Assembly: GCA_001931875.2 (NCBI GenBank)
Contig: MSJH02000692.1
Span: 1-60,834 of the forward strand
Origin: Byssochlamys sp. IMV 00236
Lineage: Eukaryota > Ascomycota > Eurotiomycetes > Eurotiales > Thermoascaceae
DNA length: 60,834 bases
Direction: 5' to 3'
Program-made: the position numbers and the translations under genes
The notes under the pieces: generated by a model
Told to the model about the DNA's origin: nothing
Databases searched by the model: none
The model's input: only the letters and a program-made list of their open reading frames with translations
Shown: positions 45,426 to 57,512 of the stretch, in pieces
Layout: the number at the start of each line of letters is the position of its first letter
How positions within the stretch are numbered: position 1 is the first letter of the stretch

Positions 45426-47624
45426 ATGGATACAATTCGTGAAGCTCCCTTCGCCCAACTCCTCCGTTGGCTAACAGGGAATAAAGTCTTTCTCTATCCA
45501 GAAGAGCTTCCAGGGTTCGTCGTTCCAGAAGCATACCTCAATTCGGACGCTGCTGTTCCAGTAGAGGAGGAATATCCCACGCCACCGTCTCGGCCATCGA
45601 TCAGCGAAAAGCGAGAGAACGGGCCAAATGGAGACGTCGATGGTGATATCGAGGCATCGCGAGTCAGCTCTCGCACGCAGACGGCCACCTTTTCGCAGGA
45701 ACGACTGGCGCTAGACGAAGAAGCAGCCTTGGAGAAAAGAACAAGTCTGTCTGTTGCGCCGCAGAGAACAAAAGAGGGTCTAATTCTGGTGGACTGGTAT
45801 ACGACAGATGATCCTGCAAATCCGCAGAATTGGTCTTCGAAGAAGAAGGCCTTTACTGCTTTGCAGATATGGTGAGGGACACTTCCTTCGCTGATGCTGG
45901 GTATTGTTGCTGATTTGATGCAATAGTTTATATACCTTCGTGGTGTATACTGCTTCTTCTATTTATGTCCCTGCCGAACAGTAGGCATCCCGATGTGTAC
46001 GAAGCAGTAAACTCTGCGATTTTTGCTAACACCACACAGACAGATCATGCAGCGATTCGGCGTCCAGCAGACAAAGGCTTCCCTTGGTCTTGCTTTATAT
46101 GTTGTTGCTTGTGAGTGTAGCCACCATCTTTGAGACAAGAAACTACTAACATACTCTAGACGGCCTAGGACCTCTGATATGGTCACCTTTGAGCGAGGTG
46201 CCTGTCTTCGGCAGAAACATACCCTATATTACGACATTCTTCCTATTTGTAGTCCTCTCCATTCCCACCGCTCTAGTGGATAATCTAGCAGGGCTATTGG
46301 TTCTTCGTTTCCTCCAAGGATTCTTTGGCAGTCCATGTCTAGCCGCTGGAGGTGCCTCAATGCAAGACATGGTAGGTCTAGTATCCTCGAATTCATGATC
46401 ACTCACTGACTGTAGCTAGTACAACTTGCTTGTCTTGCCTATGCTACTCACAGCGTGGGTATCCTCAGCATACTGTGGACCGGCTCTTGGTCCCCTAATA
46501 TCGTCGTTCGCAGTGACAGCAGAAAAGTAAGAGAATATCCTTCCCGGATGAAATATACACTTCACTAAAACCATGATAGTTGGCGCTGGGCCTTATGGGA
46601 GATCCTCTGGATGGCAGGTCCTGTTTTCGGAATCATGTTCTTCTTCCTACCAGAGACTTCCGCCAATAATATCCTCCTACGAAGAGCAAAACGACTACGA
46701 AAGCTGACTGGGAATCCTAAAATCCATTCCCAAACAGAAATTGACCGGAAGGGCATCGAGTTCAGTTCGATCCTTGCCGACGCTTTGATAAAGCCGATTG
46801 AGATCATGGTTAAAGACCCAGCAGTATTATTCACTAACGTCTACACATCTCTCATATATGGGATTTACTATTCCTTCTTCGAGGTGTTTCCTTTGGTCTA
46901 TCCACCCATCTACGGTTTCAATCTCGGATTGACCAGCACGACCTTCGTGTGCATTATCGTCGCGTGCGTACTTGCTGCTGCGATTTACATTTCTTATCTT
47001 TACTTTTATCTCATTCCCGATATCTTGAAGAACGGGCTGCGAGCACAGGAGTCACGTCTTGTACCTGCTCTGTTCGCTGTGTTTGGGCCCGTTATTGGGC
47101 TTTTCTTATTCGGTAGGTGATGTTCTGATTCTGCACCTGACTTTTTCTCATGCCATGACAATCAACAAGAGTGGAATCAATAATATCTGACTTATGTACA
47201 GGCTGGACGGCCCGAGCCTCAGTTCACTGGATCGTCAGTATCATCGGCATCGTCATCTATGGCGCTTCGGCATTCATCGTTCTCCAGTGCATCTTCGTCT
47301 ACATCCCACTATCTTATCCGCAGTATGCCGCATCGCTATTTGCTGGTAATGATTTCGCCCGGTCGGCTTTCGCATTCGGCGCGATCTTATTCTCTCGACC
47401 GATGTACATCAACCTTGGTGTGGCGAGAGGAATCAGTCTTCTAGCCGGGCTGAGTGTCTTAGGTGTCGTAAGTGCCCAAGTATTTTGCCTGTTTATCGTT
47501 GTTATGAACTGTGAAATGGCCGTGTAGGATTTATGTGACTAACAATGAGCGATTCCAGATCGGACTGTTCGTCTTATATTTCTACGGTGCGAAGCTACGA
47601 GCGAGATCTACTTTCGCTATCTGA
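45426..47624 (+). CDS. Major facilitator superfamily transporter (multidrug-like, 12 TM)
   Basis: Eight exons (45426-45871, 45927-45980, 46040-46110, 46160-46371, 46420-46526, 46580-47112, 47202-47467, 47559-47624) encode 584 aa; every intron is GT-AG and keeps frame. The N-terminal roughly 140 residues are cytosolic and acidic/Ser-rich. A block around DPANPQNWS immediately precedes TM1, which is typical of the fungal DHA1 drug:H+ antiporter subfamily. Twelve hydrophobic helices follow. LSEVPVFGRN fits motif A after TM2, CGPALGP fits motif C in TM5, and FFLPETS follows TM6. The C-terminal end after TM12 is very short (about 12 residues). The substrate is unknown; efflux of toxic or fungal metabolites is the usual role. 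It is the only transporter near the hydrolase/MBL genes. Confidence 0.9.
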
Positions 47625-48600
47625 AGGCAAGCTATCTCGGTCAGTGGTCATATCCAAGGCTCTATGGGATTAGACCTTTGGTTCTTGCAGACACCATGTT
47701 TAATGACGCTGGGTATTATGCTACTTGGTTTCGTCTGCACGTTTCATGGCATAGAGATCCACAAAATTGTGCTTCTGCCATTCTATATACTCGAGTCATA
47801 TATAATTTGGGTTGGGGTATATCGCTTCTGGGTTGACATTATCGAATGTTTATATAGTCAAGTAGTCAATATTTGTAATCAACTAGTTTCTAAGTACGGA
47901 GTAAAGCTTGATCATTCTCTCCTCCAGAAGGTCCGTTCCTTCCTGAGTTCTGTCTCAGTGGTGACTCGCATAGGTTATAGATACAGCCAGGACAACCACT
48001 CCTCCTTACGCGCCGGGCCAAGTTGACCCCAGGCGCTTTGGTGCATGCAGGCGATCAACCAATGTCGAAAAAACAAAGTGCTTGTGTCACTAAATTTGTC
48101 CCCCATGCAGTGTGTTCTGTGACGAGCTAATGCGATAACAATAGGCTCTGTGATGTGGTTGGTTGCCAACGAGACTTCTAAGCGCCGTGTGTCCAAGCTA
48201 AGGTATCGGATCCCTTCTCAAAACGGAAAATATGCAGCCATCACCCTGGAGGGCGCTGTGCCGCAATTTTGAGATGGCATTATGAATGATACTGCTTGGA
48301 CCATGGTGTGAGTCTCTCTCTCTCTCTCTGTCGCGCTCAGGGGGACTCGTCTCTTTTCTGTTTCTGTCTCTTCTCTTTCCCCTCCCTTCTTCCTTGTACC
48401 GCGAGGGTCGTTATGATTTATTTAGTTTAATGATTTTGGTTTTTCGCTTGTCGATTTAACCCTATACTTTGGACATACTGCGATATTTCGAATTACATTC
48501 CCTCGAGAAGAAATACACGCAGCTAGCAATCCGCAGGCGGATAAAGGGTCCGGAACCAAAGGGCCAAAAGAACAAAAGAACGAGACGAAGAAAGGCAAAG
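47625..48600. other. Intergenic with a (TC)n tract
   Basis: Transporter 3' flank and promoter of the next gene. A TC dinucleotide run lies at about 48313-48329 and pyrimidine-rich sequence continues to about 48400, probably promoter/5' UTR. No additional gene seen. Confidence 0.5.
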
Positions 48601-49614
48601 ATGTATCCATCAACCCATCACAATCATCGTCATTCCCTTTATCTACTTCTTTCGTCCTTTATACTCGACATCACAACCTTCGTCTCCGCCACTCTATGCT
48701 ACACTCCCGATGGCACTCTAACGTCGGATCAACCTTGCAATCTGACCGCTCCTGCGAGCGTCTGCTGCGAACAAGGGTTCTATTGTACGTCCAACGGCCT
48801 CTGTCAGCCAGCAAACTGGTGGAATGGGGTAAATGGGAATCCTCTCCAGTTTATTCGTGGGACATGCACGGATAAGACCTGGGCTTCGCCGGAGTGTGGA
48901 TCGCATTGTATTATTGGTGAGTTATTATTATTGAAGACCCCAATCCCATCGTTGGAAGGAAATACTAGGAAAGGGCTGTTATATAAGTACTAACTATGAT
49001 GTCTTTTATTAGAGAGCGTGACAGGTGGAGAATGGGTCATGGAATGCGGCACCCATGTAGATAAATGGTGCTGTTCGGCAGATAACTGCTGTAGCAATTC
49101 CAGCTACGAGCAATTCGCACTGGGCCTTCCATCCGTCACTGCCACCGCTGGTGTATACGGTACATCTACAGCGTCGCCTATATCGCTGCCAACAACTATG
49201 ACAAACTCTTCGATGAACGCAACAGCAACAGCGAACAGCACTAGACCCGAAGTCACTGCAAAGGCGACCAGTTCCGGGTTCATCACTCACCCTTCAGAGA
49301 TTCCAAGTGCTTCATCTTCATCATCTTCCGGTTCTAGCAAAACCACAGCGGTCGGAATAGGCGTTGGCGTCGGTGTCGGCTCCGCCGCAGTAGCAGGTAT
49401 AGCTGGAGCGATCATATTCTGCCTCCGGAGGAAGAAAAGACAGGCTGTAGAGGAACAGATCCAGGATCTATCAAGACCACCATACCCCGGTTTCAATTCG
49501 AATGCCAACTATTACTCGGAGCCGAAGATGCCACCGCCGTCTGAGCTTGGTGTCTCTCAGAGAGCACACATCCAAGAACTAGACGCCGGTTATGCGCACG
49601 GAACCCGGATATGA
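48601..49614 (+). CDS. Cysteine-rich single-pass membrane protein
   Basis: Two exons (48601-48916 and 49013-49614) give 305 aa. The intron is 96 nt with GTGAGT, a perfect TACTAAC branch site and TTAG. An N-terminal signal/anchor (about residues 9-28) is followed by a compact Cys-rich domain. CCEQGFYC and CGTHVDKWCCSADNCC lie within the first roughly 160 residues, with about fourteen cysteines in total, suggesting multiple disulfides. A Ser/Thr-rich stretch (about 165-235) and a Gly/Val-rich TM helix (about 240-262) precede RRKKR and a short cytosolic tail. The architecture resembles fungal cell-wall sensors and CFEM-like proteins, but the cysteine spacing does not match CFEM as I know it. The role is unknown. 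Confidence 0.85.
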
Positions 49615-50095
49615 TGTGTTGTTTTCGATCATTTGATGACATAGCAAATAGTTCTTCCTCTCTTGCATGGTGCTGAGCGTTGTTGATATTGATATGTGTA
49701 TATAAATCTATGGGTTTTTATCTGGTTCGGAATCCGAAAATTTCTTTCTTTGCAGACAAAAATAATATTATTTTCGCTCCGATTTTGAATGGCTTTCTAT
49801 GGCTCTGTCTCTTCTTATGCTTATGGACCTATCAGTGGGTTTACTGTTTGATTCGCGATGACTTCTAGCGGGGTCTAGATATATGTGACTACACCATAAT
49901 AAACTCCATTAATTCAAACACTCTATACTCAGGGGGCTGGACTTTGTTTAACCTCTTTTATGAACAACCGAAAAGAACAATTCGTTATATGAATCCCCGC
50001 TATGTAGACGATTTTCCCGAATAAGCAAACACAATCAACAAAGTATACAACCGTTCCTCATAACCAACGATAAAAGTAAGCAGGCATGGCTATAT
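49615..50095. other. Convergent intergenic, no gene seen
   Basis: Holds the 3' UTRs of the cysteine-rich membrane protein (+) and the oxoprolinase (-). No ORF of note. Confidence 0.6.
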
Positions 50096-53000
50096 CTACG
50101 CCTGCCTGTTAATAGTAAATTCGCCAATTACTTCCACGGCTTCCTTCTTATCCTCTGGGACGCCGTAGCCACCACCGCCAGGAGTCAAGATGATGATACG
50201 GTCCCCAGTATTCATCTGCATGGTCGCCCTACCACCAACGCTGATGGTCCGCTCGGTGCCATCCTCTGGATCTTTGCGAATCCACAAGTTCACACCTCGC
50301 TGGCCCTCCTCGCCGCCTGCCATTCCATAGGGCACGTTGACTCGGCGTTCCGACAGGATGCTGACCTGCATCGGCCGTCTGAGTTCGATATCACGCACGC
50401 ACCCATCACCTCCGCGATGCTTGCCCGCACCACCACTGCCCTTGCGAATGGCAAACTCGCGCAGTATGACAGGATAGCGCTTCTCCAGGGTCTCGGGGTC
50501 AGTCATTCTGGTATTGGTGATGTGCGTGTGGACACCGCTCTGGCCATCCCAGTTTGCTCCAGCGCCTGCGCCGCCTGCAATGGTCTCATAGTATCCAAAG
50601 CCCTTGGTAACATTTCCATTGGCATCCTTTCCACCATATCCGAACGTCAGGTTGTTGCACGTGCCCTGGCTGGCACCACTAACTCGGAAGGCTCTGAAGA
50701 TGACATCGACAACTCGCTGAGACGTCTCGACGTTGGATCCAACAGTGGCTGCCTTCATGCTGGGCGACAGGATGGAGTTTGGCGGGCAGATAACGTCGAT
50801 TGGGTTCAGGCAACCCTGGTTGAGCGGGATGTCGGAGGAGATCATGGAACGCAAACAGTACATGATTCCACTGTACATGATAGCCGGAGGGCAGTTCAAG
50901 TTGTTCAGAGCTTCCGGTCCGGAACCAGTGAAGTCGAACTTTGCAGAACCGTCCTCTGGATTGATGGTAATCTTTAACGCGAGCGGGGTTCCGTCATCCA
51001 AATAGTCAACAGCTTCAAGCGGACGTCCTTGGAACCGTCGGCTGAAATCCTTCAGGAGTGACCGGACAGTCTCTTCGGCGTTCTTCTGGACGGCATCCAT
51101 GTACAATTGCACGACCGGCCAGCTGTATTCTCTGACCAACCCTTGGATGAGATGGATTCCCCGATGATTAGCCGCAATACCAGCCTTGAGGTCAGATATG
51201 TTGTCATTCCAGGTACGAGTGCCGCTGCAACCGGGGTAGCTGGCAGGCTTGTCGATAAGGTGGTATCTGAGACCCTCTTCGTCGAAGTGACCTTCCTTGA
51301 CCAGCTTGAATGATTCGATGGCAGCGCCCTCCTGCCACAACTCTGTGGAATTCGGCGGCATCGATCCGGGAATGATACCTCCAATGTCAGCATGGTGACC
51401 TCTGTTCGCGACAAAGAACAGGATACGAGTAGGGTCCTGCTCGTCAAACACGGGAGTAGTAACAGTCAGATCGGGAAGGTGTGTGCCTCCAGCAATAGGA
51501 TGGTTAGACAGGATAACGTCGCCGGGCTTCAGCCCATCCTTGCCGTATTTCTTCGCTTGGTAGGCGATGGCATAACTCATCGAACCCAGATGGGCAGGGA
51601 TATGAGGAGCGTTAGCGACGAGCCTTCCCTCCTGCGAAAAGACGGCGCAACTGTAGTCCAGACGTTCTTTGATGTTTGTGGAAATAGACGTCTTTCTGAG
51701 CGTCTCACCCATCTGCTCAGCAACGCTCATGAAGCGATGTCCGAAAACAGAAAGCTGAACTGGGTCAACTTCCTCTGCGGAAACCTTCTTGACCTCAGCA
51801 TCCAGGAGCTGGACGAGGATGTGCTCCTGGAGAACAGTCGCCTCACTTGCCGGGTCAACGACGATAGTCTGGGTTTCGTCAATGATCATGGCCGGGCCGA
51901 GGATAATGCTACCCTTAGGGACGTCCTTGAGGTGGAAAATCTTGGAGTCGACCCATCCTTCCTTCTCGAAGTAGACCTTTCGGATGTGAGCCGGCTCCAG
52001 GTTCGCGGCCGCGGACCGCTCAATCTCTCGAAGCTGCTTGAAGGGACTAGTGACCTTAACCTCCTTGCTCTTGCCCACGGATCGAATTCGGATATCGTCA
52101 ACAAGGATCTGTCTTGGCTGGGTGAAGCCAAATTCACGCTTATGCCGGGCGACGAACGCTTCAGCGAAATCTCCAGAGCCCTCTGAAGCGGAAATCATGA
52201 GGGAAGTGTCACTGCCCTTGTAGCGCATGTTCAGGAAGGTCTCGTGCTCAATACGCTCCTCAGTGAAGCCTTCGGAGATGAGCTGCTGAGCAGCACGCTG
52301 TTTCATCTGAGTAGCTCGCTTGGCAATACGTTCAGCGGCGTTTTCATCGTAAGTCGTAGCCTCGGGTTCCTGTGTCTCAACAACCACATCGGCCAATGCC
52401 ATACCGTAAGCGGAGAGAATACTCGAGAAGCGGTGGATCAAGACACGCTTGATACCGAGATCGCGAGCAATGGCTGTCGCGTGCTGTCCACCAGCTCCTC
52501 CGAAGCAGACGAGGTTGTGCGAAGCAGTCTCAAAACCTCTGCCTTCACTTATCGTTCTGATGGGCCGAGTCATGGCCGCATTGGCGACCATCAGGAAACC
52601 CATTGCCACCTCCTCAGGGGTCAATTTCTCGGTGCCCTTCTTCTCAGCATTCACCACTTCCGTCAACTGCAGGAACTTCTCACGGACGACATCAAAATCC
52701 AGCTTCCGGGCGAAGTAATCCGGCAGAATACGGCCAAGGAAGAAGTTGGCATCAGTGATGGTCAATGGACCGCCTTTGCCGTAGCAGGCGGGACCTGGAT
52801 AGGCTCCGGCCGACTCGGGTCCAACAACAAAGAGGCCATTTCTCCAGAACAGTCTGGAACCGCCTCCGGCCGCGACGGTGTGTACATCAAGCTGGGGACT
52901 CTGGATGGCAACCTGGGAGACTGTCGTCTCAAAGACGTGGTCTAGAGAACCGCTATAGCGCGAGACATCAGTGCTAGTACCGCCCATGTCGAAACCAAGG

Positions 53001-54090
53001 ACGGGTGTTCCGTCTTCATCGTCGTAGCAGGTTCTGGCGCATCCGATCACACCTCCAGCAGGTCCAGAGAGGATGGCACGCAGACCGGTAAACCTGGAGA
53101 AGGAAGTGAGACCACCGTCTGACTGGCACAGGAGTAGCTTCTTCGCGTTTTCGTCCTCCAGGTTTCCCTTGAAGCCTTTGCGGAAGCCCTCGAGATATTC
53201 AGTGATAACGGGCGAAAGGTAGGCATCTGCAGTGGCAGACTGGGCTCTAGACACCAACTTGATCATCGGTTGGAGCTCTGCAGAGGCAGAGACATTGAAT
53301 CCCATCTCTCGTGCAATGGACGCCACTGCGGCCTCGTGCTCCGGGAAGGAGAATGAGTGCATGAAGGCAATGGCCAGCGTACGGAAGCCTTCGTCCCACA
53401 GGGACTGAAGGTCCTTCTTGACCTGGTCTAGATCTGGCTTCTTGAGGATCCGAATGGCCTCACCTGTGAGACCTTCGACAAGATCAGGGTCGGACTTGAT
53501 ATCAATCGGTTTGGGCTCGGGGTCTTCGGCAAAGCCTTCCACCGTGACGCGCTCATCCACCTCGACCACCTTCTCATACAGCCGGTCCAGCTTGGAGACA
53601 GACAGGTCGAAGATGCTGGGTCGGGCTTGGTTTCCAATGATGAGCAAGTCACGGAAGCCCTTGGTGATCACGAGCGCCACGCGCTCTCCTTTTCTCTCGA
53701 GCAGTGCACTGAAAAGGGTCAGCAGGGTCAGACTGGAGAAGATTCATGCCAGCTTACTTGGTCGCAACTGTCGTTCCCATGCGGATAGACTCCACGGGAG
53801 TGATATCGATAGGTGTTCCTCTGGGGATTTCCTTCCCTGTGGCCTTCTCCAGGATCTGGCGGATTCCTTCGATGGGAGCATCGTCATACTCCCCAGGGGA
53901 GTTTGACAGCAGCTTGAAGATCAAGGCATCTTCACGGCCGGGGATGCTCGCCCAGCTACAACATCACTTGTCAGCATGAGTCGCTTTCGCGATAATAGCA
54001 CTGGAAGAAGAAAATGGGTGCATACAAATCACAAAAAGTGCCTCCTCTATCGATAGCGATTCTGATGCCCGGGTTCGTTGTACTCGACAT
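50096..54090 (-). CDS. OXP1: ATP-dependent 5-oxoprolinase
   Basis: Three exons (54090-54026, 53955-53758, 53708-50096) give 1291 aa, the full length for eukaryotic oxoprolinase. Introns are 70 and 49 nt. The start [20 protein letters not shown] contains the RGGTF phosphate-binding motif of the HyuA N-terminal domain, split from the rest by intron 1. The HyuA core includes [11 protein letters not shown] (about residues 325-335) and AGGGSRLFW. The HyuB half starts near residue 735 ([12 protein letters not shown]). Residues GGTHLPDLT and [11 protein letters not shown] carry its conserved His/Asp. The enzyme opens 5-oxoproline to glutamate with ATP in the gamma-glutamyl cycle. All domains appear intact, so it should be active. 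The cytosol is the expected location. Confidence 0.96.
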
Positions 54091-55096
54091 GATGAATGTG
54101 ATCTGGAACACCAACAGGCACCGCGACTATCTCTCTCTCTCTCGTCTTCAGATTGCTTCCCCTCTTGAGCAATATATACCCCTCCATTGCGATACTGAAC
54201 AACCCACTGTCGGCCGAACATCCGTCCCGCTATCGGCGGCTGGCGGCAGAAGCCGAGCGTTGTGCTCTTTATCGACCGGCACGGCCATCACGCAGCCGAA
54301 GCGACATGCCGAGCTTATCTCGGCCAGCGAGTGTTGGCGCCGGTGATATTAGATTAATTAGTGATCCGACATTGATTTTTTACAGTGATGACTGTGGTAT
54401 AGATATCCATTGTTCTGCCTCAGTATGAGAGTCGGGAAGAAGCATCCTGAAAGCCCCGAAATGGATCTCTGGGCTTTCGGAGACAACCGGTTATTGCTCC
54501 TGCAATTCAATCCGGATCAGCCTGAATATCAACCTTTCCAGTTACTCGATTCTTGCGCTCGTAAGGACATCGGGTGAACCCGGCTGATTTATTCAACTCT
54601 CTAGAAAAACACATTAAGACCGTCTTCCCAGATATAATATATTATATACTATTTACTTACTCGTGTGGTAGAAATTTCCACCCCCGTCAGGGAGCAAAGA
54701 GTTCACCCGCCAAAACGCATGGTAAAACGTCGTACGTTTGGGGGGTTTTCTGTTTCCGATGACCTGATATTACTTAAGGCAGATGCGATGCGAATAGTTA
54801 GTTATAGGCTGCCATGCGAAATCCGGAGTCGAGACACCACGGTCCTCGCTTTGCCAACACCGCTCATTCTCTTGGTTGTTCGCTTCGTACTTTCTTTAAA
54901 AAAAACGCACTTGGTTCGATGAAGATATTCGGTCTACATTTCTCGTGGATTCCGAATTCATTAATCAATGACAGTCAATAATCGTCGCCGGTTTTATTGA
55001 TCGCATATCATATCATATCATATCATATCATATCACATCATACTCTTTATTATTATCTACTCCCAAGAGCGATACCGATCTTTCGGAACCTTCCGA
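54091..55096. other. Divergent intergenic with (CATAT)n repeat
   Basis: About 1 kb between the oxoprolinase start (-) and a putative small gene (+). It includes a CGGCC-rich patch at about 54210-54345 and AT-rich sequence to the right. No gene seen. Confidence 0.5.
55004..55033. repeat. (CATAT)6 pentanucleotide microsatellite
   Basis: Six exact copies of CATAT in tandem, ending in a variant CAC. It lies about 65 bp upstream of a small putative gene, possibly in its promoter or leader. Confidence 0.9.
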
Positions 55097-55420
55097 ATGG
55101 CACACTGGTCCCGCCATCGTCTGCCAGGAGACGCTCCTCCAGTCGTCTTTCCGAGCTCTCAGTACAACGACATCCGGCCTCTAACGCAGAGGCAAGCTTA
55201 TCGAACTACCCGAGCCAGACTGTCCATGATTCTGCCGGCGATCCTCTTCTTTGGCCTCATTTACATGGCCGTCTTACTCTGGATGGACCTTTCGTCGAGC
55301 AGTCCACTTTCTCAGATCGATTCTTCCCATCAGGCACCGATCGATGATTTACCTTGGACTGGTGGAGACGAAAAGGAATCAAGCCCGCGCCCGGCGCAGG
55401 CATACCTTGCGGCTCAATAG
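55097..55420 (+). CDS. Putative small single-pass membrane protein (107 aa)
   Basis: Single exon of 107 aa beginning MAHWSRHRLPGD. A hydrophobic helix (about residues 46-63, ILPAILFFGLIYMAVLLW) is preceded by Arg-rich sequence, so the N-terminus is probably cytosolic. The short C-terminus is hydrophilic and S/D/E-rich. Ordinary codon use and the clean helix support a real gene. The short length, lack of a recognisable domain and the possibility of missed splicing keep this tentative. Confidence 0.45.
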   Translation: MAHWSRHRLPGDAPPVVFPSSQYNDIRPLTQRQAYRTTRARLSMILPAILFFGLIYMAVLLWMDLSSSSPLSQIDSSHQAPIDDLPWTGGDEKESSPRPAQAYLAAQ

Positions 55421-56305
55421 GGCGACTGTGGACATTTTGAACTCTCGTACATATCTGGCTTGAGAGAACTGATATATACGCTTTCCGCAGAAGCGGCGCT
55501 TTTGATTGCGAATGCGACATCCATGCATACCCCCTATATGCATACAAGATGGTAAGTATTATGGTTCTCTTGTTCCCTCTCATAGTTCAAATCGAAGCAT
55601 CACCCTCGATTCCAAGACAAGGAAAGCTAATAGCGGATACAAGCGTGGAACAATCAGGCTTTGGTCGGATTTATCTACAGTCAACAGTTTCCAGATTTGG
55701 TTCCATTGTGGTTGGTCACTGTCGAACACGACTTGAAATAAGCAGGTTCAGATATACCAGGCCATCTGAATAATACCAGAACCACTATGGTCCCCACAGA
55801 TGGGTGCACGAAGCGCCCCGACGATGAAGAACCCATCAGCCCGACTACAGGGGGCATAGTGGTATTCTAGTGTTCTACCAGGCTTTCCGCGACAGGCAGA
55901 TGTCGCTTATATCCATGGGATGTGATGCTTGATCAGAAGCTCGTGCCAGCAACCCACAACAGAACACAGGCGACAAGATTGAATTCACATCCACATATTC
56001 TCGATGATAGTGAAGATCTAGTTCGAGACGAACTACATCCTAAGAGTCCCGGACACGCTCTCGCAAGAAGGGTGAAGTTCATCAACACCCTATGAATTCC
56101 GGAGCCGTTGGGAAAGCAAGAGAAGTTGATACTTTTGATATCACTGCTACATTTTTTTTTCCTTTTTGATTTTCGACCTTGATGTAAAAGATTCATCAGA
56201 GGCGACACTGAGAAGGAAGGAGGACGAGCGAACCGCTCGATGATACTCATCAAAAACTCCCAATTATCCGATTAGTTATGTACATATTCCAATTAATCAC
56301 TTAGT

Positions 56306-56364
56306 TACCTACCTACCTACCTACCTATCGTATCTATCTATCTATCTATATATCTATCTACCTA
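56306..56364. repeat. Compound tetranucleotide repeat (ACCT)n/(ATCT)n
   Basis: Tandem ACCT units pass into ATCT units with short interruptions. This simple sequence repeat lies in noncoding DNA downstream of the H+-ATPase gene. Confidence 0.85.
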
Positions 56365-56445
56365 GCAACCCAATAAATAACCCCCTCGTATCCCGTATCC
56401 ATCCCGAATACGAAGAATACAGAGCACCACGAACTATAAATAAAT

Positions 56446-56466
56446 CACTCACTCACTCACTCACTC
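56446..56466. repeat. (CACT)n microsatellite
   Basis: About five tandem CACT units in noncoding DNA. Confidence 0.85.
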
Positions 56467-57512
56467 TCCTCTCCGCACACGCACACGCATGCAAGCATGA
56501 TGTGTACATATCCATGTAACTACCTAGTTATGTATGCATGACTTAATTCATCCCCGCGCGAAAAAACAAGCAAGAAGAAACCCAAAACCTTCCTCCAGAA
56601 ACAAAATCCCCATCCTATCGTATCGGTCTAACGGATCAATCATATGGTATTCACCTGATGGTATGCGTCTATCCACATATCAATAACTAATCCCTCTAGA
56701 GCGAATAAACGAATAAACGAATGAATGAATAATCCATATCTTTTCTTCCATCCATGCGGATCCGAATTACCGTTTAAATCATATCGTCTTTTCATCCATT
56801 CGCTCATTCATTCCCTACTCTACTCGTTCTGGGCCTGTCGCATCGCACTGACCTCCCTGGCTCTCATCGATCCCGGTTTTCATACTTACAAGTTGAGCCG
56901 ACAGATTCAGAATCGACGTCAACCACTACAACTAATTTAGGGTAGACTTGCAGATTGGTTGGCTGAATGCAGGCGTCGATGACATTCCATTCTATTCCCA
57001 TGCCATAGAGATGCTTCCTTCCAGTACCGGCTACAGCCACCGCAGGATGATAGAGTTCGTAGGACATGTCATACTTGGTCGATGCGCATCGATGGTCGGA
57101 AAGCAATGGAATCCGGAACGGGTAAAGCCGTCTGTCTGTCTATCCGATTCCTGGGGTCAACCTCCGGGCGCAGCCGAGAGAACCAGCGGCCACACAAAGA
57201 CTTTGACCCAGAGACTGGCAGACCAAGGTTGGCTACGAAATTATGTCTAAAAAAAAAAAAAAAATAAACTACGAATGTTATACGAGGAAAAAGAAAAAAA
57301 GTAATTAGAACGAGCTTGAATTCTGATCCTTGGAGACTAAATTTACCAATATTAGTTGACATACATACATGTAAAGTAAGTTCAAGCTCTATGACCAAGG
57401 TCGGATATATAATAAAAAGTCTATAATATGTGAATCGGGAAACAGCTTAAGCTGGATGCGCCTGGAATACCAGAGCAGATTAACGGGTAAAAGAGCGTAG
57501 CCCGTCTTAGGA

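Larger units (their letters stand above)
55421..57512. other. Long repeat-bearing intergenic region, no gene seen
   Basis: About 2.1 kb between the small putative gene and the H+-ATPase stop. It holds simple repeats at 56306-56364 and 56446-56466 and an A-run at 57249-57264. The right part is presumably the H+-ATPase 3' UTR. No coding or RNA gene was recognised. Confidence 0.5.

Noticed and set aside
36769..49614. Secondary-metabolite biosynthetic cluster
   Set aside because: No PKS, NRPS, terpene cyclase, prenyltransferase, P450 or pathway transcription factor is present; the enzymes are general-purpose.
50417..52945. Several 180-260-codon open frames on the + strand antisense to the oxoprolinase
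   Set aside because: They lie within a fully supported 1291-aa gene, have no recognisable domains, and are expected by-products of its codon use.
56300..56470. Tandem tetranucleotide runs considered as a CRISPR-like or satellite array
   Set aside because: Units are only 4 bp with no spacers; they are ordinary microsatellites in a eukaryotic genome.
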